Shown: in pieces, positions 15,727 to 22,151 of the stretch
Position numbering within the stretch: the stretch's first letter is position 1
Layout of the letters: every line of letters begins with the position of its first letter
Assembly (NCBI GenBank): GCA_934512135.1
Contig: CAKSWT010000010.1
Location: 32,314 to 96,313 of the forward strand
Direction of reading: 5' to 3'
Origin: an uncultured Oscillospiraceae bacterium
Lineage (GTDB): Bacteria; Bacillota; Clostridia; Oscillospirales; Oscillospiraceae
DNA length: 64,000 nt
Notes under the pieces: model-generated
What the model saw: only the letters and a program-made list of their open reading frames with translations
Database searches by the model: none
What the model was told of the DNA's origin: nothing
Translations under genes and position numbers: made by a program

Positions 15727-16170
15727 ATGCTGATTTCAACACGAGGAAGATACGCCCTGCGGGTCATGTGCGACCTGCTGGAACAGAAAGAGGGAGAATA
15801 TATTCCCCTGAAGGAGATCGCCGCCCGGCAGGGAATCTCCCTGAAATATTTGGAGAGCATTATGAAGGCGCTGGTCCGGGACGGACTGGTGGAAGCCTCC
15901 AGCGGACGGGGCGGCGGCTATCGGCTGCGCCGGAGCGGCGACCGGTACCAGGTGGGAGAGATCCTGCGCTGCACGGAGGGATCGCTGGCCCCGGTGGCCT
16001 GCGTGGCCGAGGATGCGGAGTTTTGCGACAGGCAGGATGCCTGTATTACCTTCTCCCTTTGGGAGGGACTGAAGGAAGCCATAGATAATTACCTGGATGG
16101 GATTACCCTTCAGGAGCTTCTGGAACGGACCCGGAAATGCAGAAAGGAAGCGGACAACCATGGAAACTAA
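15727..16170 (+). CDS. Rrf2-family regulator (IscR/SufR-like) of Fe-S assembly
   Basis: A 147-residue winged-helix regulator. Residues 1-75 hold the Rrf2 DNA-binding domain (STRGRYALRVMCDLL, GISLKYLESIMKALV, GRGGGYRL). Three Cys in the C-terminal part (VACVAED, EFCDRQ, DACIT) are placed like the [2Fe-2S] ligands of IscR, so it probably senses Fe-S status. AGGAGGG precedes the ATG. Its 3' end overlaps sufC by 11 bases, making it the first gene of the suf operon, and it probably represses its own promoter when loaded with cluster. Redox or cluster sensing is inferred from the family. Confidence 0.9.
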   Translation: MLISTRGRYALRVMCDLLEQKEGEYIPLKEIAARQGISLKYLESIMKALVRDGLVEASSGRGGGYRLRRSGDRYQVGEILRCTEGSLAPVACVAEDAEFCDRQDACITFSLWEGLKEAIDNYLDGITLQELLERTRKCRKEADNHGN

Positions 16171-16912
16171 ACTGCTACAGGTAAAGGATCTAGACGTCCA
16201 GGTAGAGGGCAAGGAGATCCTGCACCACATCAGCCTGGACATTGGGGCCGGGGAGACGCATGTGCTTATGGGACCCAACGGTACCGGAAAATCCACCCTG
16301 GGATATACCCTGGCGGGCAATCCCCGCTATGAAGTTACCCGTGGCCGGATTCTGTTCCACGGAAACGATATTACCGGCCAGACCCCGGATCAGCGGGCGC
16401 GGGAGGGGCTGTTCCTGTCCTTTCAGAACCCTTTGGAGGTGCCCGGGATTACCGTCAGCGCATTTATCCGCAGTGCCATGGAGCAGCGCACCGGCAAGCG
16501 GGTCTCCCTGTGGAATTTCCGGAAGGAGCTGCGGGCGGCCATGGAGGTGCTCCAAATGGACGAGAGCTATGGAGAGCGGGACCTGAACGTGGGCTTTTCC
16601 GGAGGGGAAAAGAAGAAAGCGGAAATTTTGCAGCTGCTGATGCTCAAGCCGGATCTGGCCATTCTGGACGAGACGGACTCCGGGCTGGATGTGGACGCGG
16701 TGCGCATTGTGTCGGAAGGCATTGCCGAGTATCAGAGACGCTCCGGAGGCAGTCTGCTGATTATCACCCACAGTACCCGTTTGCTGGATCGGATTCAGGT
16801 GGACCGGGCCCATGTGATGGTGAACGGAACACTGGCGGACTCCGGCGACGGGACCCTGGTGGAGCGTATCAATGACCAGGGCTTCGGGGCCTATGAGGGC
16901 CGGCAGAACTGA
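16160..16912 (+). CDS. sufC: Fe-S assembly ATPase SufC
   Basis: ABC-type ATPase that powers the SufBCD scaffold. The 250 residues include Walker A GPNGTGKST, a Q-loop in LSFQNPLEVPG, the SufC-type signature GFSGGEKKKAEILQ, Walker B LAILDETDSGLD and the switch His in IITHSTRLL. The DETDSGLDVDA motif is typical of SufC rather than transport ABC proteins. ATG 16160 follows AAAGGAAG and overlaps the end of rrf2; the longer frame from 16097 lacks family similarity. sufB follows 15 bases later. Confidence 0.96.
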   Translation: METKLLQVKDLDVQVEGKEILHHISLDIGAGETHVLMGPNGTGKSTLGYTLAGNPRYEVTRGRILFHGNDITGQTPDQRAREGLFLSFQNPLEVPGITVSAFIRSAMEQRTGKRVSLWNFRKELRAAMEVLQMDESYGERDLNVGFSGGEKKKAEILQLLMLKPDLAILDETDSGLDVDAVRIVSEGIAEYQRRSGGSLLIITHSTRLLDRIQVDRAHVMVNGTLADSGDGTLVERINDQGFGAYEGRQN

Positions 16913-16927
16913 GAAAGGACAGGGCAT

Positions 16928-18334
16928 ATGGAAGAGAAAACCTTTGTGGATGACATTGACAGAAGGGTCTATGACATCCGGGACGAGGAAAAGGATGCCT
17001 ACCGCCTGGAGGCCGGCTTGACCCCGAAAATCGTATCCCAGCTTTCCAGGGAAAAGCATGACCCGGCCTGGATGGAGCAGTTTCGGCTGGAGTCTCTGGA
17101 GATATATAACGAAATGGACATGCCCCAGTGGGGCCCGCCCATTGACGGCCTGGACATGGACCATATTGTCACCTACGTGCGGCCCAATACCAATATGAAG
17201 GCCAAGTGGTCCGATGTGCCCAAGGACATCAAGGACACCTTCACCCGGCTGGGAATTCCCCAGGCGGAGCAGAAAAGTCTGGCCGGAGTGGGTGCACAGT
17301 ACGACTCGGAGCTGGTGTATCACAATGTGCGGGAGGAGGTGGCCGCCCAGGGGGTGGTGTACACCGACATGGAGAGCGCCCTGACCGGCCCCTACGGGGA
17401 CATGGTGCGAAAGCACTTTATGAAGCTGGTAAAGCCCACGGATCATAAATTTGCGGCGCTCCACGGTGCAGTGTGGTCCGGCGGCTCCTTTGTGTATGTG
17501 CCTAAAGGGGTGAAGGTGGAGATCCCGCTGCAGTCCTATTTTCGGTTCAACGCCCCGGGGGCGGGCCAGTTTGAGCACACCCTGATTATCGTGGACGAGG
17601 GGGCGGATCTTCACTTTATCGAGGGCTGCTCGGCGCCGAAATACAATGTGGCAAATCTCCATGCAGGCTGTGTGGAGCTCTATGTGGGCAAGCATGCAAG
17701 ACTTCGGTATTCCACCATTGAGAACTGGTCTAAGAATATGTACAACCTCAATACCAAGCGGGCTCTGGTGGAGGAGGGGGGACGGATTGAATGGGTGTCC
17801 GGCTCTTTTGGCTCCCATGTGTCCTACCTGTATCCCACCAGCATTCTGAAGGGAACGGGGGCCCGGATGGAATACACCGGCATTACCTTTGCCGGAGAGA
17901 CGCAGAACCTGGACACCGGCGCCCGGGTGGTTCATGGGGCGCCCAACACCAGCTCCTATATGAATGCCCGGTCCATTTCCAAAAGCGGCGGCATCAGCAC
18001 CTTCCGCAGCAGCGTCACCATTCTGCCGGAGGCCAAGGGCTCCAAGTCCTCGGTGTCCTGTCAGTCCTTGATGGTGGACGATCAGTCCCGGTCTGACACC
18101 ATTCCGGCCATGGACATTCGCACCAGAGATGCCAATGTGGGCCATGAGGCCCGGATCGGAAAAATCAGCGACGAGGCGGTGTTCTACCTGATGTCCAGAG
18201 GGCTCAGCGAGGAGGAGGCCAAGGCGCTGATCGTCAGCGGCTTTGCGGACAATGTTTCCAAGGAGCTGCCCCTGGAATATGCGGTGGAGATGAATAATCT
18301 GATTCGCCTGGAAATGAAGGGCAGCATCGGATGA
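16928..18334 (+). CDS. sufB: Fe-S assembly scaffold SufB
   Basis: Core scaffold subunit on which clusters are built with SufC and SufD. The 468 residues carry the SufB hallmarks: LTPKIVSQLSREKHDP near the N terminus, YVPKGVKVEIPLQSYFR, VDEGADLHFIEGCSAP, a long beta-helix, SVSCQSLMVDD and NVGHEARIGKISDEA. The Cys and His in the last two motifs fit the positions proposed for cluster assembly. The stop overlaps the region in front of sufD by a few bases, consistent with coupled translation. Confidence 0.96.
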   Translation: MEEKTFVDDIDRRVYDIRDEEKDAYRLEAGLTPKIVSQLSREKHDPAWMEQFRLESLEIYNEMDMPQWGPPIDGLDMDHIVTYVRPNTNMKAKWSDVPKDIKDTFTRLGIPQAEQKSLAGVGAQYDSELVYHNVREEVAAQGVVYTDMESALTGPYGDMVRKHFMKLVKPTDHKFAALHGAVWSGGSFVYVPKGVKVEIPLQSYFRFNAPGAGQFEHTLIIVDEGADLHFIEGCSAPKYNVANLHAGCVELYVGKHARLRYSTIENWSKNMYNLNTKRALVEEGGRIEWVSGSFGSHVSYLYPTSILKGTGARMEYTGITFAGETQNLDTGARVVHGAPNTSSYMNARSISKSGGISTFRSSVTILPEAKGSKSSVSCQSLMVDDQSRSDTIPAMDIRTRDANVGHEARIGKISDEAVFYLMSRGLSEEEAKALIVSGFADNVSKELPLEYAVEMNNLIRLEMKGSIG

Positions 18335-18357
18335 TTGCCGGGAAGGAGGATAACACC

Positions 18358-19383
18358 ATGGATCATAACATTCGAATCAATGGGCTCCCGGCCAAAACCT
18401 GGAACCACATGGAGATTAATGATGCGCCGGTGCAGTGGGAGCCCGGGACGCCGCTGACGCCTGTATTTCAGCAGGGCACCGGATTCCGGACCGATGGTGC
18501 CCTGGAGCTTCCCACCGGCGCAGGCAGCGCCGCAGACGAGATCTTTACAAACGGGCCTATATGGGCGGTGGAAGCGGCAGCGGGCGAAACCAAGGAGGAG
18601 CTGGTGAACCTGTCTGCGGAACAGGGAACGCAGGGAACGGCGGTTCTGCGGCTGATTGCCGGTGCAGGAAGTCATCTGACGGTATACACCCATATGCGGG
18701 GCGGAGAAAACAGCCAGGCGGCGGTGCGGCTGCTGCTGCAGGTGGAGAAGGATGCAGTCCTTCGACTGGTAGAGCTGCTGGAGCCCGGCCAGGGCGGGCG
18801 GATGCTCCATGATGTGGGCGGTGTCTGCGGAGAAAACGCCCAGGTTGCGCTGCTCCATCTGTATCTGGGCAGGGGGGATTTATACTCCGGCTGCCGGATG
18901 GAGCTCATCGGCAGCGGCAGCGGCCTTCGTTATGAGGCGGGCTATTTGGAGCAGAACGCCCAGAAGCTGGACGTAAATCTGATTGCCAACCACATTGGGG
19001 CCCACACCACCAGCCAGATTCGGGCAGATGGGACCCTGAAGGACAGCGGAGAAAAAACCTTCCGCGGGACCATCGACTTCAAACGGGGCGCCAAGGGCGC
19101 CGCCGGCAGCGAGCAGGAAAACGTGCTGCTCCTGGGAGAGCATGTGGTGAATAAGACGATTCCGCTGATTCTCTGCGCCGAGGAGGACGTCCAGGGAGAC
19201 CATGGCGCCACCATCGGAGAGCTGGATGAGGAGACACTGTTCTATTTTGCCGCCCGGGGGATCGCGCCGCTGGAAGCGGAGAATCTGCTGTCCCGGGCCA
19301 AGCTGGAACGGCTGGGCGAGGCCATGGGCCGAGAGGATATGGTAGAGGCTGCCAGAGCGGCCATTGAGGAGGTGCTGGGATGA
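18358..19383 (+). CDS. sufD: Fe-S assembly protein SufD
   Basis: Partner of SufB in the scaffold, 341 residues and more divergent than SufB, as is usual. The C-terminal beta-helix is recognisable: GTLKDSGEKTFRGTIDF, KTIPLILCAEEDVQ, then DHGATIGELDEETLFYFAARG, whose His is the conserved SufD position. ATG 18358 is chosen because GGAAGGAGGA (18341-18350) stands just before it; an in-frame ATG at 18331 lies upstream of that site. The last codon overlaps the sufS start (ATGA). Confidence 0.92.
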   Translation: MDHNIRINGLPAKTWNHMEINDAPVQWEPGTPLTPVFQQGTGFRTDGALELPTGAGSAADEIFTNGPIWAVEAAAGETKEELVNLSAEQGTQGTAVLRLIAGAGSHLTVYTHMRGGENSQAAVRLLLQVEKDAVLRLVELLEPGQGGRMLHDVGGVCGENAQVALLHLYLGRGDLYSGCRMELIGSGSGLRYEAGYLEQNAQKLDVNLIANHIGAHTTSQIRADGTLKDSGEKTFRGTIDFKRGAKGAAGSEQENVLLLGEHVVNKTIPLILCAEEDVQGDHGATIGELDEETLFYFAARGIAPLEAENLLSRAKLERLGEAMGREDMVEAARAAIEEVLG

Positions 19384-20597
19384 AGGAATTCCATCGGGAT
19401 GTCCGTAAGGACTTTCCCCTGCTCCGTCAGTATGACGAGGCATATCTGGACAATGCGGCCACGGCCCAGCGTCCGGACTGTGTGCTCCAGGCCATGGAGG
19501 AGTTTTACCGTAGGCACAACGCCAATCCGCTTCGGGGGTTTTACCCCTTAAGCCTTCAGGCCACGGAGTGCTATGAGAATGCCCGGGCCCGGGTGGCGGA
19601 GTTCATCCATGCGCCTAGGCGGGAGGATGTGATTTTTACCCGCAATACCACCGAAAGCCTGAATCTGGTGGCCTACAGCTATGGACTGAGCCATTTGCGT
19701 CCCGGAGATGAGGTGGCGGTGTCAATTCTGGAGCATCACAGCAATATGCTGCCCTGGCAGATGGTCTGCCGTCAGACCGGCGGGGTGCTGCGGTACATGG
19801 ATTGCCAGGCAGACGGCACCCTGACGGAGGAGACCATTCGACAGGCCATTGGGCCAAAGACCAAAATCGTGGCGGTGACCCATGTGTCCAATGTGCTGGG
19901 CTGTGTCACTCCGGTGGAGGCTATTGTCCGCCGGGCCCATGAAATGGGGGCGGTGGTGGTGTTGGATACGGCGCAGTCCACCCCGCACATGCCTGTGGAC
20001 GTCCAGGCCCTGGACGTGGATTTCATTGCGTTTTCCGGCCATAAGCTCATGGGACCCATGGGGATCGGCGTGCTCTGGGGGCGCAGAGCCCTTCTGGAGG
20101 AAATGCCGCCCTTCCTCACCGGCGGAGAGATGATCGAATCGGTGACCCGGGATGGCGCGGTGTACGCAGAGCTGCCCCACAAGTTTGAGGCCGGTACAGT
20201 CAACGCCGGAGGCGCAGTGGGACTGGCCGCGGCCCTGGACTATATGGACAGCATCGGCTTTCCAGCCATGGAGGCCCAGGAATATCGTCTGGTGTGTCAG
20301 GCCATGGAGGGACTGGGAAAGATCCCCCATGTACACATTCTCGGCGCCCAGGACCCCGGCAACCATCATGGCATTGTGACCTTTACCATTGACGGGGTGC
20401 ATCCCCACGACGTCAGCGAGATTCTGGAGTCGGACGGCGTGAATGTCCGGGCGGGACACCACTGCGCCCAGCCGCTGCTTCAGCATCTGGGACCCAGATC
20501 GGCCACCCGTGCCAGTTTTATGTTCTACAACACCCAGGAGGAAGTGGAACGGCTGGTCCGGAGTGTAGCCGGGGTGAGAGAAAGGATGGGATTATGA
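19380..20597 (+). CDS. sufS: Cysteine desulfurase SufS
   Basis: PLP enzyme that takes sulfur from cysteine as a persulfide for cluster assembly. The 405 residues include YLDNAATAQRP, SILEHHSNMLPW, THVSNVLGCVTP, the PLP lysine in FSGHKLMGPMGIGVLW, and the sulfur-accepting Cys in RAGHHCAQPLL. The short active-site loop around that Cys marks the SufS (group II) type, which needs a partner for sulfur transfer; here the partner is SufU, encoded next with a 4-base overlap. Confidence 0.96.
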   Translation: MKEFHRDVRKDFPLLRQYDEAYLDNAATAQRPDCVLQAMEEFYRRHNANPLRGFYPLSLQATECYENARARVAEFIHAPRREDVIFTRNTTESLNLVAYSYGLSHLRPGDEVAVSILEHHSNMLPWQMVCRQTGGVLRYMDCQADGTLTEETIRQAIGPKTKIVAVTHVSNVLGCVTPVEAIVRRAHEMGAVVVLDTAQSTPHMPVDVQALDVDFIAFSGHKLMGPMGIGVLWGRRALLEEMPPFLTGGEMIESVTRDGAVYAELPHKFEAGTVNAGGAVGLAAALDYMDSIGFPAMEAQEYRLVCQAMEGLGKIPHVHILGAQDPGNHHGIVTFTIDGVHPHDVSEILESDGVNVRAGHHCAQPLLQHLGPRSATRASFMFYNTQEEVERLVRSVAGVRERMGL

Positions 20598-21022
20598 GCA
20601 ATCGCGGCTTTTATAATGAGATTCTGACGGAGCACAATCTCCGCCCGGAGCACAAGCATCCGCTGCCGGATGCCGACCTGAGCCTGGACGGTGTCAATCC
20701 CAGCTGCGGCGACGAGATTACCCTGAAGCTGAAGGTCCAGGGAGACACCATTGTGGACGGTGCCTTTGAGGGAGACGGCTGCGCCATATCCCAGGCCTCG
20801 GCGGACATTATGCTGGGGATGATCATTGGCAGACGAAAGGAAGAGGCGCTGCATTTGGGCCAGCTGTTCTTCAGCATGATCCGAGGAGAGGCCACCGAGG
20901 AGGAGCTGGAGGAGCTGGAGGAGGCGTCGGCTCTTCAGGACATCTCCCATATGCCTGCCCGGACAAAATGTGCCGTGTTGGGGTGGCACACCCTGGAGCA
21001 GATGCTGGAAGCAAGAGAATAA
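20594..21022 (+). CDS. sufU: Zinc-dependent sulfur transfer protein SufU
   Basis: Accepts persulfide sulfur from SufS in Gram-positive bacteria. The 142 residues keep the three conserved Cys (NPSCGDE, GDGCAIS, RTKCAVLGW) and the Asp that bind zinc. The insertion region between Cys2 and Cys3 typical of SufU versus IscU is present. It is the last gene of rrf2-sufCBDSU and is followed by a strong terminator. The operon has no sufA or sufE, as in most Firmicutes. Confidence 0.95.
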   Translation: MSNRGFYNEILTEHNLRPEHKHPLPDADLSLDGVNPSCGDEITLKLKVQGDTIVDGAFEGDGCAISQASADIMLGMIIGRRKEEALHLGQLFFSMIRGEATEEELEELEEASALQDISHMPARTKCAVLGWHTLEQMLEARE

Positions 21023-21028
21023 GAAAAT

Positions 21029-21066
21029 CCGCAGTACAGAGGAAAACGCTGTGCTGCGGTTTTTTG
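21029..21066 (+). terminator. Terminator of the suf operon
   Basis: CCGCAGTACAG (21029-21039) pairs with CTGTGCTGCGG (21049-21059), one G-T wobble, followed by TTTTTT. Confidence 0.9.
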
Positions 21067-21192
21067 CCCTTCGTTATTGAAAAATAAAATAACAATTTCC
21101 AAAAACATACTTTCCATTTATTATTATTTATGTTAATATAGAAATGTGAAATCTATAACAAGGCGGACTAAATAAAAAATGGGGGTAATTTC

Positions 21193-21483
21193 ATGGATAT
21201 TAAGACCATGCGGTGCTTTGTTGCGGTTGCGGATTATCTGAACTTTAGCCGGGCGGCAGAAAGCCTGTTCCTCTCACAGCCGTCTTTGAGCCTTCGCATC
21301 AAGGCCATGGAGAAGGAGCTTGGAACGGAGCTGTTTGAGCGGAACCGGCAGAAGGTGATGCTGAATCCCACCGGGGCCATGCTGCTGCCGGAGGTGAAGG
21401 AGATCCTGGCTCGGGTAGACGGTCTGCCTGACAAGCTGGCCAAGGACGTGAACCGGACCAACTCCACCCAGCCCCCGGCATAG
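21193..21483 (+). pseudogene. Truncated LysR-family regulator (DNA-binding domain only)
   Basis: A 96-residue protein with a complete LysR helix-turn-helix (MRCFVAVADYLNFSRAAES, LFLSQPSLSLRIKAME, ELGTELFERN) and the start of the linker helix, ending at a TAG. LysR proteins are about 300 residues, so the effector domain is missing; no continuation was seen in other frames downstream. GGGGG-type purines precede the ATG and the upstream 60 bases are AT-rich, so it may still be expressed. It could be a gene remnant or a short DNA-binding protein. It ends about 670 bases before the pilus operon. Confidence 0.65.
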
Positions 21484-21558
21484 GGTGGGGCTAGATGAAT
21501 CAAACCAATCAAAGGAAGGGATTCCAAGGGCGTGACGCCGGCCTTGGGATGTGCTAAG

Positions 21559-21592
21559 GAGTTCCGTAGATGCTTCTGCGGAGCTCTTTTTT
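21559..21592 (+). terminator. Terminator downstream of the LysR fragment
   Basis: GAGTTCCGTAGA (21559-21570) pairs with TCTGCGGAGCTC (21575-21586) with G-U wobbles, followed by TTTTTT. A second small inverted repeat (CCAAGG...CCTTGG) precedes it. Confidence 0.8.
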
Positions 21593-21945
21593 GCTGCCTG
21601 GCCGTGGGGACGGTCGGGATTTGTTTCGCCTCCTTGAATACCAATTCACTTTAACGATACCGAAAATAGGAAACGGCCCTTTAAAATGTTTCATCCATTT
21701 CACACAAAATGAATTAGCATAAAATGGATGACTTCGCCGGGGGAATCTAGCGCTGCGGTTTGGGATTTTTCTGCGGATAAACCTTTAAAAATGCTGTATT
21801 ACCAATGGGCGTGGGGGATTTTACACCGGCTGGAATATGGGGAGGGACACAGAATGGCCTGGAAAAAGACGGCAAGAAAACGCTGATTGTATTTATAGAT
21901 ATGTTATACTAACTACAATTTGTACATATTTTTGGTATTGTTCTA
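21593..21945. other. AT-rich gap upstream of the pilus operon
   Basis: About 350 bases with no convincing gene on either strand and no known RNA motif that I can see. It is more AT-rich than the surrounding genes. It may contain upstream regulatory sites of the pilus promoter, but no clear palindrome stands out. Confidence 0.5.
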
Positions 21946-21974
21946 TTGAAATCTGATGACAAGCATGGTAGAAT
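21946..21974 (+). promoter_or_regulatory. Promoter of the pilus operon
   Basis: TTGAAA at 21946-21951, 17-base spacer, TAGAAT at 21969-21974. Transcription from here would give a leader of about 170 bases before the first pilus gene at 22152. Confidence 0.72.
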
Positions 21975-21992
21975 GTTCCTGTAAGGGAAATA

Positions 21993-22136
21993 CTTTATCC
22001 GAACGAAGGCGGATAAAGGCATACGCGGGAAATGAACTGTGCCACGGAAGGGGGGAACAGTTCACTTCGGGCAACCAACTCCCCCAAGGTTTTATTTGCG
22101 CAGGTCCCCAAGGCCCGGCGCAATCCAAATAAAACA
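21993..22136 (+). ncRNA. Structured 5' leader of the pilus operon (two hairpins and a pseudoknot)
   Basis: Three stable structures can be drawn. Hairpin 1 pairs CTTTATCCG (21993-22001) with CGGATAAAG (22010-22018). Stem 2 pairs TGAACTGT (22033-22040) with ACAGTTCA (22057-22064), and a G run in its loop (22050-22055) matches CCCCC at 22081-22085, giving an H-type pseudoknot. Hairpin 3 pairs GTTTTATTT (22089-22097) with AAATAAAAC (22127-22135) plus an inner GCGC/GCGC, ending three bases before the AGGAGG at 22139-22144. It does not match the c-di-GMP, cobalamin, ZTP or other riboswitch consensus sequences I know. A cis-regulatory role is inferred. Confidence 0.5.
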
Positions 22137-22151
22137 GTAGGAGGTTGATCT

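Noticed and set aside
16190..18145. Long minus-strand open frame opposite sufC and sufB
   Set aside because: It mirrors well-supported suf genes, has no ribosome site or family motif and reflects the lack of stop codons opposite GC-rich codons.
21975..22151. c-di-GMP riboswitch before the pilus operon
   Set aside because: The conserved GGGCAAACC and GACGCAAAGCC blocks of class I and the class II core are absent; only GGGCAACC is seen, without the rest.
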